Shown here one piece after another: positions 1 to 9,594 of a DNA stretch of 37,952 nucleotides. Within the stretch, counting starts at the first letter, position 1. Each line of letters opens with the position of its first letter. Origin of the DNA: Bacteroidales bacterium (GTDB taxonomy: Bacteria > Bacteroidota > Bacteroidia > Bacteroidales > Muribaculaceae). The stretch spans positions 1 through 37,952 of the forward strand of contig JAQXVL010000064.1 in assembly GCA_029224905.1 (NCBI GenBank), given 5' to 3'. The notes beneath the pieces were generated by a model. It was not told where the DNA came from. It ran no database searches and worked only from the letters and a program-made list of their open reading frames with translations. Both the position numbers and the translations under genes were made by a program.

Positions 1-332
1 ACTCCGTCGAGCACATAGAGAACAGCATTACCATTTGTCGAAGCCAGACCGCGAATGTACCAAGAGCATTGGTCCGAACCCGGTAGCGACGAGCCTTGCG
101 TCATAGTTGTTCCGGCGATGTGTCCCATCACCGCCTTGTCGAGACCAACCGAACGCGTTTGGTCGATGACGTCGCTCGTTACGGTCGATTGCGAACCGAC
201 CATTGCCGACGTCTTGATTTTCTGTCCAAAGGCAATTTCCGTCACCGAATCGGTGTCGGCAACAGCTGCAAAGGCTGTTGTCGTCGCCAACATCGAAGCG
301 GCTGCCAAAATATATGATAGTTTGAGTTTCAT
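1..332 (-). CDS. SusC-like TonB-dependent receptor, N-terminal part (cut by window edge)
   Basis: The start codon is at 332-330 and the frame stays open to the window edge, giving 110 codons. The product starts with a signal peptide (MKLKLSYILAAASMLATTTAFA). A receptor plug-like stretch follows, with TSAMVGSQSTVTSDVI, then GTTMTQGSSLPG, then WYIRGLAS and VLYVLDG, matching the plug order of SusC/RagA porins. The carboxypeptidase-regulatory-like domain found before the plug in the neighbouring susC is missing, so this is a shorter class of SusC. It starts 38 bp after the susD stop on the same strand and is probably co-transcribed with susC-susD. Its own SusD partner would lie outside the window. 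The family call rests only on the N-terminus. Confidence 0.8.
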   Translation of the reverse strand, partial: MKLKLSYILAAASMLATTTAFAAVADTDSVTEIAFGQKIKTSAMVGSQSTVTSDVIDQTRSVGLDKAVMGHIAGTTMTQGSSLPGSDQCSWYIRGLASTNGNAVLYVLDG

Positions 333-370
333 TTTCAGAATTAGCATTTATTGTTGATAGAAATTTCGAA

Positions 371-2155
371 TTACCAGCCCTTGTTTTGCCATTTTTCGCC
401 GGTGAGGGCATTCAGACGAGCGACTTCGTCTGCCGGAATCGGGAAGAAGTGCCACTTTGCCTGATATGAGTATTTGCTGGGCACGCTACCGTCGGTACCT
501 ACAAGGATACGCTTGTAAGAGAGTTTCGTACCGGTCTTTGTGATTTCCATACCGGTTGCATACTTTTCGCTAATCAAATCTTGGTCTTCGGGAGTCCAAC
601 GACGGAGGTCGAAGTAGCGGTTTTCTTCGTAAGCGAGTTCGACGCGGCGCTCGTGGCGTACCAACAGACGCGCTTGGTCGACGGTCGTTGCCTTAACATC
701 GACCGACGGGTCGAATCCGGCACGATGGCGGATTTGGTTGACAAGGCTCATCGCTTCGCTGATTTTGCCTGTTTCGGCAGCACACTCTGCGAGGTTGAGC
801 ATCACGCAACCGAGACGGTAGTATTTCCACTTACCTTCGTCGTTACCGCTGCGATAGTTTGCATATTTGCGACGGTAGTAGCCGGTGTGGCTGAAGCGTT
901 CGCCTTTATCTTTGATACCGCAGTTGCCGCCTACCCATGTTTCTACTTCGTGAACGGTTGCACCCTTTTGCACCGTGCTACCGTTGAAAATAACCGTAGC
1001 AGCCAGACGCGGGTCGCGTCCTACGTAGGGATTTTGCGGGTCGTAGCCCGAGCCCTCGACGTAGTTAGGTTCGAGGTGGAACTCGTCAAGGTAAGGTTTT
1101 TCGAGGTCGACAACGGGCTTGCCTGTTGCCAACATGTCGTAAGCGTCGACAAGTTCTTGCAAGGGCACTGTTCCCGAAAGGTAGTTACCTTGAATCGGCG
1201 TACCCGAAACCCACCAGAACGGCTGAGTACCGAAGTCCGACTGCCAAATGGTTTCCTTGTCAATCGGGTTGCTACCCCAAGAGTTTGCAGTTGCAAAATA
1301 TTCGCCGTAAGCGCAGTTGTAGTAATCGGTCTGCATTTCGGTGTAGAGTTCGTAACCGTTGTTGAGAAGTTGAACGTAAACATCTTTGTTGATGTCGTAA
1401 GCCCATTGCCAAAGGTCTTCGCCGCAGTTGTAGAGAGGACTTGCCGCAAAGAGCGACGCCTCCGACTTGATTGCGAGCGCAATAGCCTTAGTCATACGAT
1501 ATTTGAGGTTGATGTTGTCCAAGTGCCAGGGCATGTTGCTCTTCATAGCCTCGTCGCATTCGTCGCAGATGAATTTGAGCACTTCGACAGTCGACGCCTT
1601 GCGAATTTGCGAGTAGTCATAGCTGTTGTCGAGCGGCTCGGTAATGATAGGCAGAGCGCCGTACCATTTGAGCAACTGCAGATAGAAGAATGCGCGGAGG
1701 CAGTGAGCCTCGCCGGTCCATATGTCGCGATTTTCCTCGCGCGACAGCGTAGCCGTCGGGATGTGTTGCAAGAAGGTGTTGATGATGCGAATCTGTTGCC
1801 AGTAGTGCTTCCAGTATTCGCAGTCGAACGTCGATGTCCAATATTTATCAAGCGGGAAATCGACTGCGCTTGCTTGACCTTTATAGCAAAGAATCGGACC
1901 GTTGGTATCGTCGTTCGACCAACCGTCGTCGGTAATTGCGCAAGGATAATTCTGGAACCAGAAGTAGCACACCGACTTTTGCGGAATGTAGTCAAAGCAA
2001 CTGCTGAAATAAGCAGCGCACAAATCGGGGTCGGCAAACACGTCGTCGATCGACACACGGCCGTCGGGCGTTGCATCGAGCTCGTCGCTGCAAGACGAGA
2101 GCGAAAGCGATGCCATTGCCACACATGCAGGTATTAAGAATTTATATAGTTTCAT
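371..2155 (-). CDS. susD-like: SusD/RagB-family outer-membrane lipoprotein
   Basis: A 594-aa protein with a lipoprotein signal peptide ending in SLSSC (lipidated Cys about residue 22), placing it on the outer membrane. The helical TPR-like SusD architecture is suggested by its length, by the tryptophan- and tyrosine-rich N-terminal half (YWKHYWQQIRIINTFL, HCLRAFFYLQLLKWYGALP), and by the C-terminal RHERRVELAYEENRYFDLRRW block followed by HFFPIPADEV, which are hallmarks of RagB/SusD. SusD proteins cap the SusC barrel and help bind the glycan before import. The gene starts 22 bp after the susC stop, the usual pair arrangement. Substrate cannot be read from the sequence. Confidence 0.95.
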   Translation of the reverse strand: MKLYKFLIPACVAMASLSLSSCSDELDATPDGRVSIDDVFADPDLCAAYFSSCFDYIPQKSVCYFWFQNYPCAITDDGWSNDDTNGPILCYKGQASAVDFPLDKYWTSTFDCEYWKHYWQQIRIINTFLQHIPTATLSREENRDIWTGEAHCLRAFFYLQLLKWYGALPIITEPLDNSYDYSQIRKASTVEVLKFICDECDEAMKSNMPWHLDNINLKYRMTKAIALAIKSEASLFAASPLYNCGEDLWQWAYDINKDVYVQLLNNGYELYTEMQTDYYNCAYGEYFATANSWGSNPIDKETIWQSDFGTQPFWWVSGTPIQGNYLSGTVPLQELVDAYDMLATGKPVVDLEKPYLDEFHLEPNYVEGSGYDPQNPYVGRDPRLAATVIFNGSTVQKGATVHEVETWVGGNCGIKDKGERFSHTGYYRRKYANYRSGNDEGKWKYYRLGCVMLNLAECAAETGKISEAMSLVNQIRHRAGFDPSVDVKATTVDQARLLVRHERRVELAYEENRYFDLRRWTPEDQDLISEKYATGMEITKTGTKLSYKRILVGTDGSVPSKYSYQAKWHFFPIPADEVARLNALTGEKWQNKGW

Positions 2156-2177
2156 TGCTTGAAAAGATGTTTAGATG

Positions 2178-5100
2178 TTAGAAATTCAAGTTTACACCAA
2201 AGTTATACGTACGCATTGTCGGATAGCTTGTCGGACCGGATTGTTCGGGGTCGAACGATTTGGTCTTGAGGTGCTGCCATGTGTAGAGGTTTTCGCCCGA
2301 CACATAGAAGCGGATATCACTTGCACCGATTTTGCGGCTGATGTGCGATGGAAGCGTGTAGCCGATTTCCATATTCTTCAAACGAAGGTAGGAAGCGTCC
2401 ATGATGAAATAGTCGTTGGCAACGTGCGATGTCGATGCGCTGTAAGCGAGTCGCGGATAAGTGATTTTCTCACCGGCTGCATATCTCTCTTCCGACCAGC
2501 GACCGAAGTGCATATCGGTGTACGACTTCGGACCTGCCGATTCGTCGATACCCCAACCGCTGTAGAGTTTGCTGTATTTGCTTACACCTTGGAACATCAT
2601 CGACAAGTCGATTCCTTTGAAACTCAAATTAAGGTTGATGCCGTAAGTGATTTTCGGGAGCATCGAAGAATAGCCGATAGGAGCCATGTCGCGCTCGTCG
2701 ATATAGCCGTCGCCGTTAAGGTCTTGGTAGATGAAATCACCGGGCTTGGGAATACCTATATTATATGTAAGTCCACTCTTTTCGATACTCTCGTCGCTGT
2801 AGAAGAAGCCTGAGCCGTCGCGACCGTGTTCCATATCCGTAGAGTAGTCGATGCGGTAGCCCCAGCATTGACCGAGAGCGAAGCCCGTTTTGCGATATTG
2901 ATAAGCGTAATCGTCGCCGTAAGGAGCTTCGTCGATGAATTTCACTTTGTTGGAAGTGTATCCCATGTTTCCACCGAGGCTAACTACGAACGTATTGCCG
3001 AAATCTTTGCGGAAATTTGCGCTGATTTCAAAACCTTCGTTGTCGACCTTACCCATGTTGACAAGGCGAAGTGCACTCGATTGCAAACCTTGGAGGTCGG
3101 GTACTGTACCGCGGTTGATAAGGATGTTGCTGCGCTTTTCGCGGAAGTAATCGAAAGAAAGGCTTACCATATCTTGAAGGAAAGCTACGTCGATACCGTA
3201 GTTTTGCTTCCATGCGGTTTCCCAAGTGATGTCGGGATTACCGAGATATGCTTCCGTGATTTTCAAGCCGTCGATGATACTGGGCACATTCTCGTGCAAA
3301 GCACCAGTGCCTGACGTGGTTATATTATCAAGGTAAAGGAATCGATAGCCGCCGAACGAGTCGTTACCGACTTTACCGTAAGAGAAGCGTAACTTAAGGT
3401 TGCTGAGCACCTGTTGTTCTTTCATGAATGCTTCGTTGGAAGTCACCCAACCGAGCGACCATGCCGGGAAGAAACCGAAACGCTTATCAGGAGCAAACTG
3501 CTCGGAACCGTTGTAGCCGGCGTTGAATTCGGCAAGATAGCGGCTGTCGTAAGCATAGGTCAAACGACCTGCAACGCCAATCACATTGAAAGGCAGATAT
3601 TTTGCTTGATAGCCTTCGTCTTCGCGAGCCTCCTTGATGTCGCGTTGAGCAAGAATCATTGCGCCAACGGCGTGCTTTTCGGCGAACGTGCGATTATAGT
3701 TGACTTGCGCTTGAAGGTTGAGGAACCAACCGCTCGACACGCCGCGGCTTATCGAAAGAAGACCGTCGGTGTCGTCGTCACCGTCATAGAGGAAGTAAGG
3801 TATGGGGTGCGACGGGTCGTTGCGCTCATATTTGTAGATTGTAAAGGTCTTGCTACCAATTGTGTTGTTGATTGAACGCGATTGGAACGACACTTGACCT
3901 TTTGCTGAAAGTCCTTCGGTAATGAAACCGAGGTCGATATTCAAGTTACCTGTAAGGTCGACGCCCGAACGTGTTTCGAGTTGATAACCGGAGCGGTTGA
4001 TATGACCGTAAGCAGGTTGTGCTGCGTTGATTGACGAGAGGAACACCTGGTCAGGACGTACGGGGCGGAATTTTTGACCGTCGTAGACGTCGAAACCTTC
4101 AACGGTGACCGGACCCGGCGACGTCGGACGTGCCGAAAGCGCATCGGCATAGATTACATCCTTCAAGCCGTTGGTTCCGTTGACTTTCTCGATATAACTC
4201 GAAACATCGAGCGAAGCTTTTACGCGACTCGAGAAGTCGTAGTCGATATTCGAGCGGAAATTGTAGCGATTGAGGGTCGATTGCGGGTCGTAGCCGAGTT
4301 TGCTCTTGCTCTCGGTGTTATACATACCACCTTGATAAAGATAACCGGCATTGACGAAGAAGCGAAGTCGGTCGGTACCACCGCTGACGTTCACGTTTCC
4401 GCGTACCATATATGAGCTTTTCTTGAAAATAATATCGCGCCAATAGTTGTCGGGATACCAGAAACGAGTGGCGAAATCTTCAGGACCGCCTGTTTTCCAC
4501 GAGTCGAAGATTGCAACTTCTTCGTCGGTAAATTCGGGAGCAACGCCATCATTGATAGCCGCTTCGTTGAGCAAACGGACATAGTCCCAAGAGTGAACGC
4601 GCTTAGGCGTGCGCGCAAATTGTTGTATGCTGTATTGCACGGAAGGAGTCACCGTAAGTTTGCCGCTGCTACCGCGTTTTGTAGTGATAAGGATAACACC
4701 GTTAGCGCCGCGCACACCGAATACGGCAGTTGCGCTGGCGTCTTTGAGCACCGACACTGTTTGGATTTCGTTCGGGTCGATTTCGCGAATAGTGTTGCGA
4801 GGCACACCGTCGACCAAAATCAGCGGCGACGTACCGTTGGTGGTTGCCGCACCGCGAAGATACATAGTCACATCATCGCGTCCCGGCTCACCGGAAGTCT
4901 GTATAGTGGTCAAGCCCGGCAATTTACCGGCAAGAGTTGCACTAAGGTTCGGCGCCGAACTCTTGAGCAGGTCCTTATTGCTGATGGCGGCAACGGCGCC
5001 CGTAACGGTTACTTTCTTTTGCTTACCATAGGCAACAACGACAACTTCTTCGAGGTCTTGCGTCGTTTCTTTCATAACGATACGCATCTGCCCTGCCTTT

Positions 5101-5396
5101 GCTTCAGTTGTCACTGACGAATAACCCACATAGGTAAACTGTAGTTGGGCTTTAAGGTCAGGAACCTCGATGGTAAACCGACCGTCAATATCGGTTGCCG
5201 TTCCGGCTTTTGTTTTTTTCTCAAACACACTCACACCAATCAGCGGCTGGTCTTTTTCGTCGACTACAACACCGCTAACTTTTACACGTGCGCTCACCGA
5301 TAGCGGAACTAACGCAATCGCCAAAGCGATTACCAAAGTCCTCATCAGATGACACCGCGCATGACTTGATGTTTTACTGGCTTTAATTAAGTTCAT
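2178..5396 (-). CDS. susC-like: SusC/RagA-family TonB-linked outer-membrane transporter
   Basis: A 1072-aa protein. A hydrophobic signal segment at about residues 19-36 follows a polar leader; an internal Met at residue 19 (MRTLVIALAI) is an alternative start with a more normal signal peptide. Next come the carboxypeptidase-regulatory-like domain (about 40-110, VSGVVVDEKDQPLIGVSVF), the link EEVVVVAYGKQKK, the plug (LILVDGVPR, then VLKDASATAVFGVRGANGVILITTKRG), and a long beta-barrel ending in an aromatic residue (NFGVNLNF). It imports oligosaccharides across the outer membrane with TonB energy, together with the SusD encoded immediately downstream. The HTCS gene lies upstream in the same direction, and a candidate operator sits in the 146-bp leader between them. 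Confidence 0.96.
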   Translation of the reverse strand: MNLIKASKTSSHARCHLMRTLVIALAIALVPLSVSARVKVSGVVVDEKDQPLIGVSVFEKKTKAGTATDIDGRFTIEVPDLKAQLQFTYVGYSSVTTEAKAGQMRIVMKETTQDLEEVVVVAYGKQKKVTVTGAVAAISNKDLLKSSAPNLSATLAGKLPGLTTIQTSGEPGRDDVTMYLRGAATTNGTSPLILVDGVPRNTIREIDPNEIQTVSVLKDASATAVFGVRGANGVILITTKRGSSGKLTVTPSVQYSIQQFARTPKRVHSWDYVRLLNEAAINDGVAPEFTDEEVAIFDSWKTGGPEDFATRFWYPDNYWRDIIFKKSSYMVRGNVNVSGGTDRLRFFVNAGYLYQGGMYNTESKSKLGYDPQSTLNRYNFRSNIDYDFSSRVKASLDVSSYIEKVNGTNGLKDVIYADALSARPTSPGPVTVEGFDVYDGQKFRPVRPDQVFLSSINAAQPAYGHINRSGYQLETRSGVDLTGNLNIDLGFITEGLSAKGQVSFQSRSINNTIGSKTFTIYKYERNDPSHPIPYFLYDGDDDTDGLLSISRGVSSGWFLNLQAQVNYNRTFAEKHAVGAMILAQRDIKEAREDEGYQAKYLPFNVIGVAGRLTYAYDSRYLAEFNAGYNGSEQFAPDKRFGFFPAWSLGWVTSNEAFMKEQQVLSNLKLRFSYGKVGNDSFGGYRFLYLDNITTSGTGALHENVPSIIDGLKITEAYLGNPDITWETAWKQNYGIDVAFLQDMVSLSFDYFREKRSNILINRGTVPDLQGLQSSALRLVNMGKVDNEGFEISANFRKDFGNTFVVSLGGNMGYTSNKVKFIDEAPYGDDYAYQYRKTGFALGQCWGYRIDYSTDMEHGRDGSGFFYSDESIEKSGLTYNIGIPKPGDFIYQDLNGDGYIDERDMAPIGYSSMLPKITYGINLNLSFKGIDLSMMFQGVSKYSKLYSGWGIDESAGPKSYTDMHFGRWSEERYAAGEKITYPRLAYSASTSHVANDYFIMDASYLRLKNMEIGYTLPSHISRKIGASDIRFYVSGENLYTWQHLKTKSFDPEQSGPTSYPTMRTYNFGVNLNF

Positions 5397-5471
5397 AATT
5401 ATTTTTAGTTTTGAATTTTAAGGCATTCTAACAACCGCAAAGAAAACTAAAAATAATTAACAACTATATTT

Positions 5472-5509
5472 CTGTTGTTCCGATTTTTTTCGCAAATGTT
5501 TCAAATACG
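5472..5509 (-). promoter_or_regulatory. Candidate HTCS operator upstream of susC
   Basis: Read on the minus strand, this 38-bp element has block ATTTGAAACATTT (5506-5494), 12 nt, then block GGAACAAC (5481-5474). The same two blocks with the same 12-nt spacing occur at 9602-9639 in the divergent HTCS/GH78 region; 29 of 38 bases match overall by my alignment. It lies 78-116 bp upstream of the susC start in activator position. Downstream no full consensus -7 is present; TTTCTTTG at 5445-5438 is the nearest. Sharing between the two arms of the locus suggests it is the binding site of the AraC-type output domain of the HTCS. Binding is inference. Confidence 0.6.
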
Positions 5510-5542
5510 ACAATTGGCACAAATAAACAAAATATGTACAAA

Positions 5543-8500
5543 TTACTTGCTTTGAGTCAGATAGTCTTTAGGCGACACGCCGAACTGCTTTTTGAAGCAC
5601 GAGGAGAAGTGCGACTGTGTGCCGAAACCGGTCATAGTGGCAACCTCGCCGATTTGGTATTCGCGACGCTTGAGCAACTCTGCAGCACGGTTGAGACGGA
5701 ACAGACGAAGGAAGTCGTTCGGCGTCATTCCGGTGAGCGATTTTACCTTGCGGTAGAAGTTGGTTCGGCTGAAGCCGAGTTCACGCCCGAGCTGGCTGAC
5801 GTTGAGTTCGCAATCGGAAATATTGTCGTTGATAAACTCGTTAAGGCGCTCGAGGAATCGCTTGTCGAGCGGACTGAGGTCGCTGTTGAGTTCGCGATAG
5901 TCGGTATCGTCGGCGGTAGCATCTGTTCCGGCAACACGAACCATCACGTCGTGGCGGCGCTCCGTGCGAGTCAACAATCGTTCGACCATAGCAAGCAGCA
6001 AATCGTGGTTGAACGGCTTACTTAAATATAGGTCGGCTCCGAGTTTGAATCCTTTGATGCGGTCATCGTCGAGAGTTTTTGCCGTAAGCAGGATAATCGG
6101 AATGTGGCACAACTCTTTGTCGGTGCGGATGGTTCGACACAATTCGAATCCGTCCATGCGCGGCATCATTACATCCGAAACAATCAAATCGGGCTCCTCA
6201 TTTTTCAGCATAGCCATTGCCTCCATACCATCAGCCGCGGTCGTTACCTCGTAAGCAGAAAGCAAATCCTTGAGCAGTTCCGCCATGTCGGGATTGTCCT
6301 CAACCACGAGTATTTTGTGACGAGTAGAGCCCTCCTCCCCTATTTCGATATCAGTTTCCGGCTCTGAAGCGGATTTGCTGCTTTCGACTTCGGCAACGTC
6401 GGCAAATTCGCTCGGAGCATAACGGCTTTCGTCGATAGGAATCGAAACGCGGAACGCCATGCCGCCGCCCGACAAATTGCTTGCCGTGATTGTACCTTTG
6501 TGGTTTTCGACAAGGTGTTTCACGTAGTTCAAGCCGATGCCGTAACCCGACGGCTGCGACTTCTGCTTGCTCACCAGGCGCTTAAATCGGTCGAATATGC
6601 TCGGCAACTCTTCGTTGTCGACGCCATTACCGTTGTCGATAACCGCCAGACGGAGATAGTTTCCGCCGTCGTCATCTTTCGACAAGCGCACCTCAACAGT
6701 GACGCGACCGCCTATCGGGGCATATTTGATGGCATTAATCAGCAGATTGTTAAGCACTTTGTCGATTTTGTCGTAGTCGTAGAGAATCGTCAGCGTAGTG
6801 AAATCAGAATCAAGGTTGATTTCAATGTTTTTCTCCGCTGCATAGAATTTGAAGATGCTGACAATGTCGGAAATCTGTGCTATGCAGTCGTGACGCGACA
6901 CCTTGAGTTCGAGCGTATCGTTTTTAATCTTGCCATAGTCAAGAATCTGGTTTACAAGGCGTAACAAGCGCTCGGTATTGCGATTGATGAGCGAAATCAG
7001 ATTAACGCTCTCGGGATTGGAAATGCTCTTATCCTTCATAAGCAGCTTCACCGGATTGTAGATGAGCGTAAGCGGTGTGCGCAGTTCGTGACTTATGTTG
7101 GTAAAGAAATTCACCTTCATTTGAGCGAGGTCTTTCTCGCGGCGCATTTCGTTTTGAGCGACCAGAGCGCGCTCGCGGCGCAACTTGCGACGCAACATCA
7201 CCTTATTTGCGCCCATAAGGCAACTTCCGGCGATAAGAATGTAGATAAAAATGGCAATCGGGTGCATCCAAGGGCTTCGCTCTACGGTAATGGTGAGCAG
7301 ACAGATTTCGGGCTCCCACTCGCCGGAGCCGTTGCGCACCTTTACCAAAAAACGGTAAGTGCCGGCACTAAGATTCGAATAACTTGCACGGGTGATGTTT
7401 CCCGAATGATTCCAGTCGCGGTCGAGACCGTCCAAGCGATAGGCATAGTCGAGATTTTTCGGAGTATCGTAGCAGATGCCGATAAAGTCGAGGCTCAGCA
7501 TATTTTGGTTGTGACGGAGGGTTATCTCTTTGGTTCGCGAAATATGTTTTGTAAGGATAGGATTGCCGTCTTGGACGCTGTCGATAGAAATGCTGTGATT
7601 CATCACGTGCAAGTCTGTAAGCAGCACAGGCGTGCGACGAGTGTTTTCGTAGACATGCGACGGCGAAATTTCCGTTATGCCGTGGTTTCCGCCGAAGAAG
7701 ATATGACCATCGATGGTGCATTCCGACTTTTCGTGGAATTGGTCACCGCCGGTGCCGTCGGCTGACAGATAGGTGGTTACTTTATAAGTAGAGCGGTCAA
7801 CGCGATAGATGCCGTAACTACTGCTAAGCCAATAGTTTCCATTTGCGTCTTCCTGCATACCGAGAATGTCATTGCTTTTCAGCCCGTCACTTGCATCGAC
7901 ATGCTTGAGCGTTTGGTCGGCTGTTGAATAAACCATAAAACCGTTTCCGTAGGTACCGATAAGGATGTCGGCAAGGTTTGACGATGTTTTCAGATCGATT
8001 ACGCTGGTAAACATTCGCGAGTATCGGCTGTCGAGCTCGCGTGTGGCGAATGTGCGCGTGTCGACGGTATAGATATTGTCGCCGAACGACGAGATAAGCA
8101 TTTTGTTTGCCGACAGTGGTATTATAGATGTGATGTTTGCAACCTTAAAACGAGTCGACTTGATGACGTGTTCAAGAGAGAAGTCGGGTCGGTAGATAAA
8201 AACGCCTTCAGTCGACGAGCCCGCCCAAATACGCCCGGAAGCATCGATGGCAAGCGTAACGATGTCGCCCAAGTTATTGAAAGTGCGGATAAGTTTCGGG
8301 GTAGAAGTCGAAATGTCGAATACGGCAAGTGTATTTCCAATGCACATCCACATATGCCCTACGCGGTCGACAATCATCGACTGCACGAAATTGCCGAGCG
8401 GACGCAGTTCGGGAGTGTTCGACGAATTAAACCACTCGGTGGTGCCTTTCGATTTGCGACAACATGCAAAGCCGTTATAGCGAGTACCTATCCACAGACA

Positions 8501-9544
8501 GCCGCGGCCGTCGTCGTAGATGCGCGTAACGAAACGATTCTGCAAATCTTTTTGGAGTTGACGATTGGCGCCGAAAAGAGGCTCGTGATGCGGAATTAAT
8601 TTCATTCCGGCATTGAATGTGCCAATCCAGAGGTTGGTATCGTTATCGAGTAGCGCGCATGTCATATCCATTATGCGGTCTAATAGAACTCCGGTGCGGT
8701 CGTAAGGCGAAGTGACAAATTCCGACTTGCCGAAGTCGAAAATCTCTGTTACATTGTTATTGTCGACAAATATGGCTTTCTTGTCGTCGATTGGATAAAG
8801 ATAGCGAATCGGAGCTTTGGCAATCTGAGGGACAACGTTGGCATCGGTGAGTGTCATCGTTGCCGGGTCGAGGCGCATAGTTCCGCGAGCCGTGCCGAAC
8901 ATCACATCGTGCGTGTCGGGTGCAATAAAGACGCAATTGAGCGGCCGCGACGGAAGAAAGACGAAACGATGACGCAGCCTGAAGTGTGAGTCAAAACAAA
9001 GCGCAAGGTTGTCGTCGCACGAAATCCATATGTTCGTTTCGTCGTCGACGACAAGGCTTCGCACAACCTGACCGTCGAGATGAACAACAGTCTTAAGTCG
9101 TTTTGCTTGTTCGTCGATTAAGTAGATTCCGTTGAAACCGTATGTATAGAGTTTATCGTTCAACTTGAACAATCCGAGGAAAAAAACATTGTTTGTGCCG
9201 GGAATTTCATAGTTTGAAAATCGCCACGTGTCGAGGTTCATTCGCGACACGGCGAGGCTACCTGCCGACCACAACGACGTTCCGTCGAAGAACAAGCCGT
9301 TGACAATGTCGCAAGCTATGCTTGTCGAATCGTTCTTATCATGGAGAAAGGTCGTATAGTTGCTGCCGTCGTAGCGACACAGACCCTTTGCCGTGGCTAT
9401 CCATATCAGTCCTTGATCGTCTTGGGCAATGTCGTTGACGTGCAAATTGGCGATACTCGAACGTACACTTGGTTTGCCGGCTGCACATGGGAACGCCAAC
9501 AAGGAAATAACACATATTAGAAAACAGACAAAAAACTTTTTCAT
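5543..9544 (-). CDS. Hybrid two-component system sensor/regulator (HTCS), AraC-type output
   Basis: A 1333-aa one-protein phosphorelay. In order: signal peptide (1-22); a long periplasmic beta-propeller sensor (about 25-690, with repeats such as GLIWIATAKGLCRYDG and GCLWIGTRYNGF); a Y_Y_Y domain (about 690-755, YAYRLDGLDRDWNH); one membrane helix (about 760-780); HisKA with phospho-acceptor His819 in NISHELRTPLTL; HATPase (about 910-1035, VIDNGNGV, GYGIGLNYVK); receiver with phospho-Asp1124 in SDVMMPRMDGF; and an AraC helix-turn-helix (about 1225-1333). The length is usual for the class. Such proteins sense an oligosaccharide in the periplasm and activate the adjacent Sus locus. It lies upstream of susC on the same strand and divergent from the GH78-like gene, with candidate operators on both sides. 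Confidence 0.97.
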   Translation of the reverse strand: MKKFFVCFLICVISLLAFPCAAGKPSVRSSIANLHVNDIAQDDQGLIWIATAKGLCRYDGSNYTTFLHDKNDSTSIACDIVNGLFFDGTSLWSAGSLAVSRMNLDTWRFSNYEIPGTNNVFFLGLFKLNDKLYTYGFNGIYLIDEQAKRLKTVVHLDGQVVRSLVVDDETNIWISCDDNLALCFDSHFRLRHRFVFLPSRPLNCVFIAPDTHDVMFGTARGTMRLDPATMTLTDANVVPQIAKAPIRYLYPIDDKKAIFVDNNNVTEIFDFGKSEFVTSPYDRTGVLLDRIMDMTCALLDNDTNLWIGTFNAGMKLIPHHEPLFGANRQLQKDLQNRFVTRIYDDGRGCLWIGTRYNGFACCRKSKGTTEWFNSSNTPELRPLGNFVQSMIVDRVGHMWMCIGNTLAVFDISTSTPKLIRTFNNLGDIVTLAIDASGRIWAGSSTEGVFIYRPDFSLEHVIKSTRFKVANITSIIPLSANKMLISSFGDNIYTVDTRTFATRELDSRYSRMFTSVIDLKTSSNLADILIGTYGNGFMVYSTADQTLKHVDASDGLKSNDILGMQEDANGNYWLSSSYGIYRVDRSTYKVTTYLSADGTGGDQFHEKSECTIDGHIFFGGNHGITEISPSHVYENTRRTPVLLTDLHVMNHSISIDSVQDGNPILTKHISRTKEITLRHNQNMLSLDFIGICYDTPKNLDYAYRLDGLDRDWNHSGNITRASYSNLSAGTYRFLVKVRNGSGEWEPEICLLTITVERSPWMHPIAIFIYILIAGSCLMGANKVMLRRKLRRERALVAQNEMRREKDLAQMKVNFFTNISHELRTPLTLIYNPVKLLMKDKSISNPESVNLISLINRNTERLLRLVNQILDYGKIKNDTLELKVSRHDCIAQISDIVSIFKFYAAEKNIEINLDSDFTTLTILYDYDKIDKVLNNLLINAIKYAPIGGRVTVEVRLSKDDDGGNYLRLAVIDNGNGVDNEELPSIFDRFKRLVSKQKSQPSGYGIGLNYVKHLVENHKGTITASNLSGGGMAFRVSIPIDESRYAPSEFADVAEVESSKSASEPETDIEIGEEGSTRHKILVVEDNPDMAELLKDLLSAYEVTTAADGMEAMAMLKNEEPDLIVSDVMMPRMDGFELCRTIRTDKELCHIPIILLTAKTLDDDRIKGFKLGADLYLSKPFNHDLLLAMVERLLTRTERRHDVMVRVAGTDATADDTDYRELNSDLSPLDKRFLERLNEFINDNISDCELNVSQLGRELGFSRTNFYRKVKSLTGMTPNDFLRLFRLNRAAELLKRREYQIGEVATMTGFGTQSHFSSCFKKQFGVSPKDYLTQSK

Positions 9545-9561
9545 TGCATTAAATTTTCACT

Positions 9562-9569
9562 CAAAGATA
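9562..9569 (-). promoter_or_regulatory. Candidate -7 box of the HTCS gene
   Basis: On the minus strand TATCTTTG matches TAnnTTTG exactly, 18 bp upstream of the HTCS start codon. The -33 region is weak (no TTG at 19-21 nt). The candidate operator at 9602-9639 lies about 35 bp farther upstream, so the regulator could also act on its own gene. Confidence 0.45.
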
Positions 9570-9594
9570 ACAAAAAAATCCTATATAATACAGG

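Noticed and set aside
581..2137. Long plus-strand open frame (518 codons) opposite susD
   Set aside because: Antisense shadow of a clear SusD gene; the translation has no family features and is Val- and Arg-rich, as expected from the complement of coding DNA.
5502..5531. TTTG, 18 nt, CGTATTTG on the minus strand as the susC promoter
   Set aside because: The -7 lacks TA and overlaps the conserved operator block, so the similarity is better explained by the operator than by a promoter.
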